A stretch of 64,000 bases of DNA, from positions 180,987 through 244,986 of the forward strand of contig NZ_QTPP01000007.1 of assembly GCF_003853415.1 (NCBI RefSeq), in the 5' to 3' direction. The translations under genes were made by a program, and so were the position numbers. This document shows, in pieces, positions 55,348 to 63,881 of this stretch. The DNA comes from Burkholderia sp. Bp9142 (lineage in GTDB: Bacteria; Pseudomonadota; Gammaproteobacteria; Burkholderiales; Burkholderiaceae). Below the pieces are notes generated by a model. It had not been told where the DNA came from. It worked only from the letters and a program-made list of their open reading frames with translations, and made no database searches. Within the stretch, counting starts at the first letter, position 1. Each line of letters starts with the position of its first letter.

Positions 55348-56004
55348 ATGCTACAGCTGTGTGGTATTCCGTTGTCCAACTACTACAACAAGGTGAAGTT
55401 CGTCCTGCTTGAGCATGACATTCCGTTCGAGGAATTGGCATGCAGCTTGCCGATCAGCGATCCGACACTGCTTGCCGATTCGCCGCTCGGCAAGATTCCG
55501 TTCGTGAAGACCGAAGAGGGCGCGCTGTTCGAGTCGCAGGTGATCATCGAGTATCTGGCGGCGCGTTATCCCGACAAAGCCATTTTCCCGTCGGGGCCGT
55601 TCGCGGCCGCGAAGGTGCGCGAACTCGTCGAGACGCTCGAGCTGTATCTCGAATGGACCGCGCGCGAGGTCTATACGGAAGCGTTTTTCGGCGGAAAGGT
55701 CAGCGACGGGATGAAGGCGCACGTCGAGAAGCGCCTGCCGCGCGCGATCGATGCATTCAGGCGGATGGCGCAGTTCTCGCCCTACGTGCTCGGCGACGCA
55801 TTCAGTCTTGCGGACATCGCTGCATCGATCCATCTGCCGGTGATCGGCATGGCGACGAAGGCCATCTTCGGCCGCGATTTCCTGGTCGACGCAGGCATCG
55901 ACTGGAAGGCGCACGCGAAGCTCGTCGGCGAGCGGCCGGCCGCACAGCGCGTGGCGGCCGATCGCAAGGCCTATATCGAGGCGACGGGCACCGCGCGTCC
56001 GTAA
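55348..56004 (+). CDS. Glutathione S-transferase family protein
   Basis: A 218-residue soluble GST. The N-terminal thioredoxin domain has CGIPLSNYYNKVKFVLLEHD (about residues 5-24) and the glutathione-binding LFESQVIIEYLAARYPDKA (about 59-77). The C-terminal helical domain has VLGDAFSLADIAAS. GGAAGGAGA precedes the ATG. It belongs to a broad family of unassigned substrate; it neighbours a beta-oxidation-type gene, which may share its regulation. Confidence 0.9.
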   Translation: MLQLCGIPLSNYYNKVKFVLLEHDIPFEELACSLPISDPTLLADSPLGKIPFVKTEEGALFESQVIIEYLAARYPDKAIFPSGPFAAAKVRELVETLELYLEWTAREVYTEAFFGGKVSDGMKAHVEKRLPRAIDAFRRMAQFSPYVLGDAFSLADIAASIHLPVIGMATKAIFGRDFLVDAGIDWKAHAKLVGERPAAQRVAADRKAYIEATGTARP

Positions 56005-56053
56005 GCGCGACCCGGGCACGGCACCGGGCAGCGCCTGGCTGCCCGTGCAGGAC

Positions 56054-57226
56054 TTACAGGCGCGCGAGCCGTTCGAGTGCGGACGCGAGCGTGCTCTCCT
56101 GTTTCGCGAAGCAGAAGCGCACGACGCCCGATTCGTGCGGCTCGTGATAGAACGCCGACACTGGAATCGCCGCCACGCCGACCTCCGACGTGAGCCACTT
56201 CGAGAATTCCGCTTCGGACAGGTCGCTGATCGCCGAATAGTCGACGCACTGGAAGTACGTGCCCGGGCACGGCAGCAGCTTGAAGCGCGTGCGTTCGAGG
56301 CCGGCGCGGAAGAAGTCGCGCTTCTTCTGGTAGAAGTCGGGCAGCGTCAGGTACGGTGCCGGATCGCGCAGGTAGGCGGCGAGCCCGATCTGCATCGGCG
56401 TGTTCACCGTGAACACGTTGAACTGGTGGACCTTGCGGAACTCCGCGGTGAGCGCCGCCGGCGCCGCGACATAGCCGACCTTCCAGCCCGTCACGTGGTA
56501 GGTCTTCCCGAAGCTCGACACGATGAAGCTGCGCGCGGCCAGTTCCGGGTAGCGCGCGACGCTCTCGTGCCGCGCGCCGTCGTAGACCATGTGTTCGTAC
56601 ACTTCATCCGACAGGATCAGCACGTTGGTGCCGCGCACGATCTCCTCGAGCTTGCGCATGTCGGCCTCGCGCCACACGGTGCCGGTCGGGTTGTGCGGCG
56701 TGTTGATCATGATCATCCGTGTCTTCGGCGTGAGCGCGGCAGCGAGCCGGTCGAACGGGATCGCATAGTCGGGCGCTTCCAGCGTGACGAACACGGGCTT
56801 GCCGCCGGCGAGTTCGATCGACGGCAGGTAGCTGTCGTAGGTCGGCTCGACGACGATTACCTCGTCGCCCGGATGCACCGCGCACAGGATCGCCGTCAGC
56901 AGTGCCTGCGTCGCGCCGGCCGTCACCGTGATCTCGGCGGCCGGATCGTAGCGCCGGCCGTAGACCTGCGCGATCTTGTCGGCGATCGCGTCGCGCAGGG
57001 GCGCGACACCCGCCATCGGCGGATACTGGTTGTGACCGTTGCGCATTGCGGTCGTGACCGCGTCGACGATGTGTGGGTCGCAGTCGAAATCGGGGAAGCC
57101 CTGGCCGAGGTTGACGGCGCCTTTCTCGGCGGCGAGTGCGCTCATGACCGTGAAGATCGTCGTGCCGACGTTCGGCAGGCGCGAGGGGAAAACGGGAGTC
57201 GTAGGCATGTCGGAAGGAGCGTTCAT
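56054..57226 (-). CDS. PLP-dependent aminotransferase, probable methionine/kynurenine type
   Basis: A 390-residue fold type I aminotransferase. The active lysine is in SSFGKTYHVTGWKVGY (about residues 230-245); GQGFPDFDCDP, NTPHNPTGTVW (about 174-184) and LSDEVYEHMVYDG mark the YbdL/methionine aminotransferase group. These enzymes transaminate methionine, phenylalanine or kynurenine with 2-oxo acids. Two in-frame ATGs (57226 and 57208) lack clear ribosome sites; the longer is used. An upstream PIN gene is on the same strand. Confidence 0.9.
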   Translation of the reverse strand: MNAPSDMPTTPVFPSRLPNVGTTIFTVMSALAAEKGAVNLGQGFPDFDCDPHIVDAVTTAMRNGHNQYPPMAGVAPLRDAIADKIAQVYGRRYDPAAEITVTAGATQALLTAILCAVHPGDEVIVVEPTYDSYLPSIELAGGKPVFVTLEAPDYAIPFDRLAAALTPKTRMIMINTPHNPTGTVWREADMRKLEEIVRGTNVLILSDEVYEHMVYDGARHESVARYPELAARSFIVSSFGKTYHVTGWKVGYVAAPAALTAEFRKVHQFNVFTVNTPMQIGLAAYLRDPAPYLTLPDFYQKKRDFFRAGLERTRFKLLPCPGTYFQCVDYSAISDLSEAEFSKWLTSEVGVAAIPVSAFYHEPHESGVVRFCFAKQESTLASALERLARL

Positions 57227-57259
57227 CGATACGGTCGCAAGCGGGTGGCGCCGGGCCCG

Positions 57260-57760
57260 TCAGGCTGGCGCAGTGGTAGTGGTGGCCGACGCGGCATCGA
57301 GCGCGCAGGCTTCGGCAAACGGCGCGGGCTGCGCGATCCGGAAGCCGAAGTCGCGTGCGGTGCGTTTCGCGAGCTTGAGCAGTGCGCGGTCCTTCGACAC
57401 TAGCCATTCGGCCTGCGCGGCGCGTGCGAGCTCGAGAAACTTCTGATCGTCGCGGTCCTTGCACTTCGGCAGCGGCGGCGCATCGGCGTCTACAGGCGGC
57501 GGCTCGACGAGGCTCGTCAGGCGGGCGACGGTCGCGAGCGCTGCGGCCTTGTCGATTGCGCGCGCCTGGAACTGCGGATAGTCGAGCACGAGCTCGAGTT
57601 CGGTCAGGCAGCGGCCGTCGATCACGGCGGCGAGCGTGCCGCGCTCGAGCGCGGCGCGGATCGGGCGTGTGGCAGGGTCGTCGAATACGAGTATGTCGAT
57701 CCAGACGTTCGAGTCGAGCACGACGCGAAGTGCGGCGTGCGGGGCGAGGGAGCGGGTCAT
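57260..57760 (-). CDS. PIN domain protein, orphan toxin type
   Basis: A 166-residue PIN-domain protein of the putative toxin group COG1569. The acidic active site has VVLDSNVWIDILVFDDP at the N terminus (Asp15), then ELELVLDYPQF, and CKDRDDQKFLELARAAQAEWLVSKDRAL (about residues 100-127, quoted in part) supplies the other acids. No antitoxin-like gene is adjacent on either side. It is probably a metal-dependent RNase. It lies directly upstream of the aminotransferase and diverges from yaaA. Confidence 0.83.
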   Translation of the reverse strand: MTRSLAPHAALRVVLDSNVWIDILVFDDPATRPIRAALERGTLAAVIDGRCLTELELVLDYPQFQARAIDKAAALATVARLTSLVEPPPVDADAPPLPKCKDRDDQKFLELARAAQAEWLVSKDRALLKLAKRTARDFGFRIAQPAPFAEACALDAASATTTTAPA

Positions 57761-57817
57761 TCGTTACAATCGGTGGTTTTCGTCTGACCGCAAGGCACGG
57801 CGTGCCAGCGAGCCTCT

Positions 57818-58600
57818 ATGATAATCGTTCTCTCTCCCGCCAAATCTCTCGACTACGATACGCCCGCCCACGTCCCATCTTACACGAAGCCTGCATTCGT
57901 CGACGATGCGTCGGAGCTGATCGACGGCCTGCGCAAGCTGTCGCCGCAGGACATCGCGACGCTGATGGACATTTCCGACCCGCTCGCGCGCCTGAACTTC
58001 CAGCGCTACGCAGACTGGTCGCCGACCTTCACGCCGGCCAATGCGAAGCAGGCGGTGCTCGCGTTCAACGGCGACGTGTACGAAGGGTTCGATGCCAAAT
58101 CGCTGTCGGCCACCGATCTCGACTACGCGCAGCAGCACGTGCGCGTGCTGTCGGGCCTGTACGGGCTGCTGCGCCCGCTCGACCTGCTGCAGCCGTACCG
58201 GCTCGAGATGGGCACCCGTTTCGCGAACGCGCGCGGCAAGGATCTGTATGCGTTCTGGGGCGAGCGGATCACGCGTGCGCTGAACGAGCAGCTCGAGACG
58301 CGCAGCGGAGCGGCGCGCGTGCTGATCAACTGCGCGTCGACCGAGTACTTCAAGTCGGTCAAGCCGAAACTGCTGGCCGCGCCGGTCGTCACGCCGGTGT
58401 TCGAGGACTGGAAGGGCGGCCGCTACAAGATCATCAGCTTCCACGCGAAGCGTGCCCGTGGCCTGATGGCACGCTATATCGTCGAGAACCGCATCGCCGA
58501 ACCGGCGGCGCTGAAGGACTTCGCGATGGAAGACTACGCGTTCGATGCCGCTGTATCGAACGATTCGACTTACGTATATCGCCGGCGAATCGGCGAGTGA
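57818..58600 (+). CDS. yaaA: Peroxide stress protein YaaA (DUF328)
   Basis: A 260-residue protein of the UPF0246/YaaA family, which lowers free iron and limits Fenton damage during hydrogen peroxide stress. Family signatures are [13 protein letters not shown] (1-13), [11 protein letters not shown] (about 83-93), [25 protein letters not shown] (quoted in part; about 108-132) and [19 protein letters not shown] (about 208-226). The ATG at 57818 has no strong ribosome site. A TACAAT sequence in the short divergent gap may serve as a promoter. Confidence 0.95.
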   Translation: MIIVLSPAKSLDYDTPAHVPSYTKPAFVDDASELIDGLRKLSPQDIATLMDISDPLARLNFQRYADWSPTFTPANAKQAVLAFNGDVYEGFDAKSLSATDLDYAQQHVRVLSGLYGLLRPLDLLQPYRLEMGTRFANARGKDLYAFWGERITRALNEQLETRSGAARVLINCASTEYFKSVKPKLLAAPVVTPVFEDWKGGRYKIISFHAKRARGLMARYIVENRIAEPAALKDFAMEDYAFDAAVSNDSTYVYRRRIGE

Positions 58601-58604
58601 CCCT

Positions 58605-58629
58605 GCCGGCCGTTCACGAGACGGCCGGC
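58605..58629 (+). other. Hairpin between yaaA and the M14 peptidase gene
   Basis: GCCGGCCGT (58605-58613) pairs with ACGGCCGGC (58621-58629), 7-base loop. No T-run follows, so it is more likely an mRNA segment stabiliser than a terminator. Confidence 0.55.
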
Positions 58630-58688
58630 GCATGCAGGAGGTCGGGCAGGCGGCAAACCGCCCGTTCCGGTCGACAGAGGAGAGACAG

Positions 58689-59843
58689 ATGACCCTTTCG
58701 ATCACCAGCAATTTCGACGCGGGCGCAATCGACGTCGTGTCGTGCGACCGCCCGGACTCGATCCGGCTGCGTGTGCGTGGCGACAACCGTTCGGAATTCG
58801 CGCAATGGTTTTACTTCCGCCTGACGGGCGCGCGCGGTGAGCGATGCGTGATGTCGTTCGAGAATGCGGCCGAATGCGCGTATCCGTCGGGATGGCGCAA
58901 CTACAGCGCGGTCGCAAGCTACGACCGCGTCGACTGGTTCCGCGTGCCGACGACATTCGACGGCAAGACGATGACCGTCGACCATACGCCCGAGTTCGAC
59001 AGCATCTACTACGCGTATTTCGAGCCGTATTCCGAAGAGCGCCATGCGGCGTTCCTCGGTGCGGTCCAGCAATTGCCGCAGGCGAGCGTCGTCGAGCTCG
59101 GCCGCACCGTCGAAGGCCGTCCGATGTCGTTGCTGACGCTCGGTACGCCGGAAGTCGACGGCGCACCGAAGAAGAAGGTGTGGATCATCGCCCGCCAGCA
59201 CCCCGGCGAGACGATGGCCGAATGGTTCATCGAAGGGCTCGTCAAGCGGCTGGCCGGATGGGGCGATTGGGCCGGTGATCCGGTGGCGCGCAAGCTCTAC
59301 GACCGCGCGACGTTCCATATCGTCCCGAACATGAACCCGGACGGCAGTGTGCACGGTAACCTGCGCACCAACGCGGCGGGCGCGAACCTGAACCGCGAGT
59401 GGATGGAGCCCGATGCCGAGCACAGTCCCGAAGTGCTGGCCGTTCGCGATGCGATCCATGCGATCGGCTGCGACATGTTCTTCGACATTCACGGCGACGA
59501 GGATCTGCCGTACGTGTTCGTCGCGGGTTCGGAGATGCTGCCGAGCTTCACCGAGCAGCAGGGCAAGGAGCAGGCCGCGTTCATCGATGCGTTCAAGGTC
59601 GCGAGCCCGGATTTCCAGACTGAGCACGGTTATGCGGCGAGCAAGTACAAGGAAGACGCGCTCAAGCTCGCATCGAAGTACATCGGCCATCGGTTCGGCT
59701 GCCTGTCGCTGACGCTCGAGATGCCGTTCAAGGACAACGCGAACCTGCCCGACGAGCGGGTCGGCTGGAACGGCGAACGCAGCGCGGCGCTTGGTGCCGC
59801 GATGCTGGCGGCAATCCTGGTGCACGTCGAGACGTTCGCGTAA
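58689..59843 (+). CDS. M14 family zinc carboxypeptidase, cytosolic CCP type
   Basis: A 384-residue metallopeptidase. The N-terminal beta-sandwich domain (about residues 1-140) precedes the catalytic M14 domain: ARQHPGETMAEW (zinc His and Glu), NPDGSVHGNLRTNAAGANLNREW (quoted in part), FDIHGDEDLP (zinc His) and a C-terminal LTLEMPFKD. This is the plan of cytosolic carboxypeptidases (AGTPBP-like), which remove C-terminal residues such as glutamate. GAGGAGAG precedes the ATG. Confidence 0.9.
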   Translation: MTLSITSNFDAGAIDVVSCDRPDSIRLRVRGDNRSEFAQWFYFRLTGARGERCVMSFENAAECAYPSGWRNYSAVASYDRVDWFRVPTTFDGKTMTVDHTPEFDSIYYAYFEPYSEERHAAFLGAVQQLPQASVVELGRTVEGRPMSLLTLGTPEVDGAPKKKVWIIARQHPGETMAEWFIEGLVKRLAGWGDWAGDPVARKLYDRATFHIVPNMNPDGSVHGNLRTNAAGANLNREWMEPDAEHSPEVLAVRDAIHAIGCDMFFDIHGDEDLPYVFVAGSEMLPSFTEQQGKEQAAFIDAFKVASPDFQTEHGYAASKYKEDALKLASKYIGHRFGCLSLTLEMPFKDNANLPDERVGWNGERSAALGAAMLAAILVHVETFA

Positions 59844-59862
59844 GCGTAACGCCGCCGATATG

Positions 59863-59899
59863 AAAAAAGCCGGCGCATCATGCGATGTGCCGGCTTTTT
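59863..59899. terminator. Bidirectional terminator
   Basis: AAAAAGCCGGC (59864-59874) pairs with GCCGGCTTTTT (59889-59899), with A-run and T-run on both sides, between convergent genes. It can end both the peptidase and the BspC-like transcripts. Confidence 0.85.
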
Positions 59900-59925
59900 G
59901 CTTCTGTCGTTGCCGCTCCGTCGTA

Positions 59926-60543
59926 TCAGGACTTCTTCGCGGTTTTCTTCTTTACGGCTTTCTTCTGGCCGCTTGATTTCTTCGTTGCGACGGCTTTCTT
60001 GCCGGTGCGGCCGGATGCCTTGACCTTGCCGCGGTGCGACTTGCCATTGAACTTCTTCGGCGACGACGACGGGCGCTCGACGCGTGGCTTCAGCGGCGGC
60101 ACCGGATCGTTCCAGCTGAACGCGAGCATTTGCTGACCGACGTAGCCGCAGCGGAATTTCAGCGGCGTCGGGTCGCTGCCGTCGCTGTGTATGCCGAGGC
60201 CGTCCACAGTGACGATGTTGTCGACCTTTACGCGCTGCTTGCCCTGATCGAACGAGTCGTTCCACGGCGTGATCGTCGCGTTGCCGCTTTCGAACGCATT
60301 CGGTGCGAAGTCGACGCGGTCGAAGGCCGACGATGTGCTGGCGATGAAGCTGCCGTGCGCCGCACAATCGGCGACGATCGGATCGGCATGCATCTCGTTG
60401 ACGAATTTGTTGATCAGTTCGGAACGCTGGTCGAGGAGGTCGGCGAATACCGGTGCCGGAAGCGCAAGCGACAGGCCCGCGACACAGGCTGCCAGCTTGC
60501 CGAGCGCCCGGAAAATCCGGAGCGAGGCAGGTGAGCTGTCCAT
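59926..60543 (-). CDS. BspC-like secreted protein with lysine-rich tail
   Basis: A 205-residue protein with a signal peptide (about residues 1-35, ending VFADLL) and a BspC-type domain (about 40-150) holding KFVNEMHADPIVADCAAHG and LKFRCGYVGQQMLAFSW, with two cysteines that may pair. The C-terminal 55 residues are Lys- and Ala-rich (KKFNGKSHRGKVK, then KKAVKKKTAKK), like a histone H1 tail. The upstream in-frame ATG at 60573 is preceded by a hairpin; the start at 60543 fits the signal peptide best. Function unknown. Confidence 0.75.
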   Translation of the reverse strand: MDSSPASLRIFRALGKLAACVAGLSLALPAPVFADLLDQRSELINKFVNEMHADPIVADCAAHGSFIASTSSAFDRVDFAPNAFESGNATITPWNDSFDQGKQRVKVDNIVTVDGLGIHSDGSDPTPLKFRCGYVGQQMLAFSWNDPVPPLKPRVERPSSSPKKFNGKSHRGKVKASGRTGKKAVATKKSSGQKKAVKKKTAKKS

Positions 60544-60708
60544 CTGGTTATTGGTGAGGAGCGAATGAGGCATCGGGCACGTATAGATGCCCGATGAAGA
60601 ACAGGAGTTCAATCTTAGCGTAAAAAAGTTGTGCGGCAGTAGACGTCGCACCCTCCCGCACTGCGCAAGCGGATTGCCGTGCGCGCCGATCGCTTCGAGA
60701 TGGCGCGT

Positions 60709-61383
60709 TCAGGCGCGCGGGCCGCCGAGACGATAGCGCCGCACGTCGAACGTCGTGACCCACGCCGGACGATAGACGGCGATGAGCGCGGTGGCCATGC
60801 CGGTGAACCACGCTTCGCCAAGCGCGAGCAGCGCTGTGTTGAGCAGATAGCCGGCGGGAATCACGACGGGAACGCCGTCCGCGAGTGCGAGCTGGACGCC
60901 TGCCGCAGCCGCGGCGACCGCGACGATCGCGATGGCCGGCGACAGGAATCCCTGGCCGGTGATGAACGACGCGAGGTTGTGCGGGAGCCACGCGATTGCG
61001 GCGCGCTGCAGCAACGCGGACACGGCGACCGGTAGCGCGCCATAGATCAGATAGGTGAGGCCGATGCCTTGCCACGGCGCGTCGAAGACGATCGCGGCCA
61101 CGGCCGTGACGGCCCCCATCGCGATCAGTGCAAGCGTCCAGTCGAACAGCGTGACGAGCAGCGTCGCGCCGAGCAGGTGCATGACGATGCCGTCCTCGAG
61201 CCATGCATTCGAGGCCCACAGAACCGTGATCGCAGTGACGAGCGCGAGCCACACGTGCTGGAGCGTTGCGTCCTGCAGACGGACGAAGGGACGATTCCAG
61301 AGCGCGAGCGCGAGCAGCGCCGCGGCGGCGATCCAGCCACCGACGCCAACCCAGAGCGGAAGCGGTGTGAAAAGAAAACCCAT
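60709..61383 (-). CDS. CbiM-like membrane protein (energy-coupling factor permease family)
   Basis: A 224-residue protein with six or so hydrophobic helices. The order and motifs, such as LEDGIVMHLLGATLLVTLFDW (about residues 62-82) and LASFITGQGFLSPAIA (about 136-151), match the CbiM/substrate-capture family of ECF transporters for cobalt or nickel. The metal-binding N-terminal MHIPDG motif of true CbiM is not present. No ATPase or EcfT gene is nearby, so it is an orphan of unknown cargo. Confidence 0.75.
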   Translation of the reverse strand: MGFLFTPLPLWVGVGGWIAAAALLALALWNRPFVRLQDATLQHVWLALVTAITVLWASNAWLEDGIVMHLLGATLLVTLFDWTLALIAMGAVTAVAAIVFDAPWQGIGLTYLIYGALPVAVSALLQRAAIAWLPHNLASFITGQGFLSPAIAIVAVAAAAAGVQLALADGVPVVIPAGYLLNTALLALGEAWFTGMATALIAVYRPAWVTTFDVRRYRLGGPRA

Positions 61384-61458
61384 GCGTCCATATTACTCGT
61401 TGAGCATCAAAGGTGGGAATCCGCACATGCCGATCGTCGCAATATCGATACTGTCCGG

Positions 61459-62295
61459 TTAGCGCTCGCGCCGAAACCGCGCTGGCGGCTCGGCCGCGAG
61501 CGGCAGGTCCCGGGTGCCGGTGTTCGCGGCCGGCAGCGGGTACGGACGGTCGTTCCTTTGTGTGCGCAGTGGAACCGGGCCGCGTTCGCCGATGACCGGC
61601 TTGCTTGCCCGTTCACGGTTCGCCAGCAGCACCTCGAGATGCGGCGACAGCCAGCCGTTGTAGATTGCGACGGCGGCGGCGCGGTTTGCCGCGCCAAGCT
61701 GCTGGAAGATGCTGGCGAGGTGGATCTTCACGGTGCCTTCGCTGATGCCGAGCGTGCGGGCAATCATCTTGTTGGTGCTGCCCATGTGGACGAAGCGCAT
61801 GATCTGCGCCTGTCTCGGCGACAGGAGACCGCTTGGCGGGCGGCGCGGCAGCGATCCGGCGAGCGTCTGGAAGTGGGTGTCGTGGCGTGCCGCGGCGGCG
61901 GAGGGCAGCAGACTGAGGGCGATGGGCGGGATGTAGTGGCCGCCCAGCAGAACCATTTCGAGTGCCCGCACGATCAGATGCGGCCGCATGGAGTGTGGGA
62001 TTACCCCTGCGACGCCATAGTTGTAGAAGCGCTGGATGGCTTCCGGCGTGGATTCGTCGATCAGCACCGCGGCGGGCGTCGGCGAGCAGGCGCTGCAGAG
62101 CGCCTGGAGTTCGCTGAGACGACCGACGTCCAGCCAGTCGATCGCAACGAGGTCGAAACGCTGGGTGCGCAGCAGTCGGCGCGCCTGGAAACCGTCGGGC
62201 GCATCGTTGATGCTGGCGTGACGGTCGATCTGCCGAAGCAGGGCCTTCAGTCCGTCACGCCGTTCGGCGTCTGAGTTCAGCACCAGGAACCGCAT
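61459..62295 (-). CDS. LuxR-type DNA-binding response regulator with degenerate receiver
   Basis: A 278-residue regulator. The N-terminal receiver (residues 1-115) keeps a possible phospho-Asp in LVAIDWLDV but lacks the usual acidic pair at the start, and the Thr and Lys switch residues are replaced (VLIDES, GVIPHS). The C-terminal LuxR helix-turn-helix is intact: LSPRQAQIMRFVHMGSTNKMIARTLGISEGTVKIHLASIFQQLGA (about 155-200, quoted in part). GGAGG precedes the ATG at 62295. No kinase is adjacent. It may work without phosphorylation. Confidence 0.85.
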   Translation of the reverse strand: MRFLVLNSDAERRDGLKALLRQIDRHASINDAPDGFQARRLLRTQRFDLVAIDWLDVGRLSELQALCSACSPTPAAVLIDESTPEAIQRFYNYGVAGVIPHSMRPHLIVRALEMVLLGGHYIPPIALSLLPSAAAARHDTHFQTLAGSLPRRPPSGLLSPRQAQIMRFVHMGSTNKMIARTLGISEGTVKIHLASIFQQLGAANRAAAVAIYNGWLSPHLEVLLANRERASKPVIGERGPVPLRTQRNDRPYPLPAANTGTRDLPLAAEPPARFRRER

Positions 62296-62436
62296 ATTCA
62301 ACCTCCGTAAGGTGAGTCATTGAGCTGCCGTCGGCATGCGTTGGATCCGATAATGACAAAAACCTTACACGATGTCTGCTTGGCTGAACGGCTTAGGAAA
62401 AGTCCGAAAATTCGAGTGGGGAGGAATACGGGCGAG

Positions 62437-62471
62437 AAAAAAGCCGCTCCGGCAGGAACCGGGAGCGGCTT
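62437..62471 (-). terminator. Terminator of the DUF2863 gene
   Basis: AAGCCGCTCC (62441-62450) pairs with GGAGCGGCTT (62462-62471); on the minus strand the stem is followed by TTTTTT. It lies 35 bases past the stop of the minus-strand gene. Confidence 0.85.
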
Positions 62472-62505
62472 CGTCGGGCAGGCTTGGCGAGCCGGCGGCG
62501 CGCGA

Positions 62506-63723
62506 TCAGTGAAAGTGCGGCTGGGCGGGCGATGCGTCTTCCGGCATTTCCGCATGGACGATCTCGCCGAGCGGGTCCGCATAGAGCGGCACGCCGCAGT
62601 CGTCGCAGTACTCGGGTTCGAAGCGGCCTGCGTGCCTGCGGACGTCGGTTACGCCGCATTCCTTCAGCAGACTCACGATTTCCTCGAGCGGCCCTTCGAT
62701 CGGTGCTTCGCCTTCGAGGGTCGCGCTGTCGATCGACACGTCGCCGTTCTCGCGGCCGTAGAGCGGCCACACGACGCCATAGATCACGTCGTTGCTGGCA
62801 CGCCGCGTGAAGCCGACGCGGTACTCGTCGATCCGGCGCTCGCCGAAGCCCGCGACCACGGCGCGCAGTTCCTGCGGTGCCGCACCAAGTGTGTCGAAAA
62901 GATAACGGATGGCCGTTCGGACCGTGTGCGGACGGATGCGCTCGTCCGCGTCGCGGCAGGCCGAATAGTACGCGTCCGGAAGCAGGCATTCGAACTCGCA
63001 GCCGGGGAGGGCAACCGACAGGTTCGGGCCGCCCTGGGCGGTCCACTGCTCGAGACACTGGCCGCGTTCGATCCGGTTGCCGTGCTCTTCTTCCTGCCAG
63101 CGGAACAGCGGCGCGCCGGCCGGCGCGGCAACCACGGCGAGCAGGAAGCGCGGGTCGGCCAGGATCGGCGAGGTTTCGGGCAGGTCGCCGAGGCTCAGCC
63201 TGGCGGCGTGCTGGCCGATTGCCGCATGCGCAAGCTGCTGGGCGAGCCGGTACGTCTCGACGTGGTGGCGCGGTAGCTGGTCGATGCTGTACAGGAACGG
63301 GGCCAGTCCGACGAGCGTGCCGGTTGCGAGCACATGCGCCTGCAGTTGCGTGCGCAGTGCGTCGGCGACATCGCCTTTCAGCGGACCCGACGGAATCATG
63401 TAGCGCGTCCAGGCGAGAACGGGAACGGCGACCAGCAGCGCATCGTACGGTTGGCCTTCATGCTCGATCACCATCGATTCACTGTGCGTCTCGGCCATGT
63501 CGGCGAGCGCGCCATAGGCATCGGGGTGGTTCTGCTGCAGATGGTCGAGTGCTGCGTCGAGCGTGGTCTGGTTGCCGTTGCGAACGATCTTGGCGAGCAG
63601 AGCATCGAGCTTCGCTTCCCAGAAGCGATCCTCTATGCGGCTGCCCGATGCGAAGAGCGCAAGCGACAGGCCGACCAGTTTGTCGGCGTCGGGGGGGAGG
63701 CGTTTGGCGATTCGCTGGCGCAT
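62506..63723 (-). CDS. DUF2863 family protein
   Basis: A 405-residue cytoplasmic protein of the beta-proteobacterial family DUF2863, function unknown. It begins with MRQRIAKRLPPDADKLVGLSLAL and has a large alpha/beta body with VAVPVLAWTRYMIPSGPL (about residues 100-117). The C-terminal 45 residues contain CDDCG (CxxC) followed by several His residues (HAE, PHFH), a possible zinc site. An in-frame start at 63804 would add 27 residues; the ATG at 63723 is chosen for the conserved N terminus, though its ribosome site is weak. Confidence 0.85.
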   Translation of the reverse strand: MRQRIAKRLPPDADKLVGLSLALFASGSRIEDRFWEAKLDALLAKIVRNGNQTTLDAALDHLQQNHPDAYGALADMAETHSESMVIEHEGQPYDALLVAVPVLAWTRYMIPSGPLKGDVADALRTQLQAHVLATGTLVGLAPFLYSIDQLPRHHVETYRLAQQLAHAAIGQHAARLSLGDLPETSPILADPRFLLAVVAAPAGAPLFRWQEEEHGNRIERGQCLEQWTAQGGPNLSVALPGCEFECLLPDAYYSACRDADERIRPHTVRTAIRYLFDTLGAAPQELRAVVAGFGERRIDEYRVGFTRRASNDVIYGVVWPLYGRENGDVSIDSATLEGEAPIEGPLEEIVSLLKECGVTDVRRHAGRFEPEYCDDCGVPLYADPLGEIVHAEMPEDASPAQPHFH

Positions 63724-63852
63724 ATTAAATACGTATAGAAAGGGGCGAAGAACCTCACATTCTAGTCCGTTCTTTGCACGATAAGCGGTCTCGTGCGCCA
63801 GCATGTCCGGAAGGCCGAATCGCGGGGGGCGAAGAAAAATCCATCAAACCCC

Positions 63853-63881
63853 TTGCGCGATCGGCAAACGGTGCATAGAAT
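63853..63881 (+). promoter_or_regulatory. Promoter leading out of the window
   Basis: TTGCGC (63853-63858), 17 bases, TAGAAT (63876-63881). The remaining 119 bases hold no clear start codon with a ribosome site, so it probably serves a gene or RNA beyond the right edge. Confidence 0.5.
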
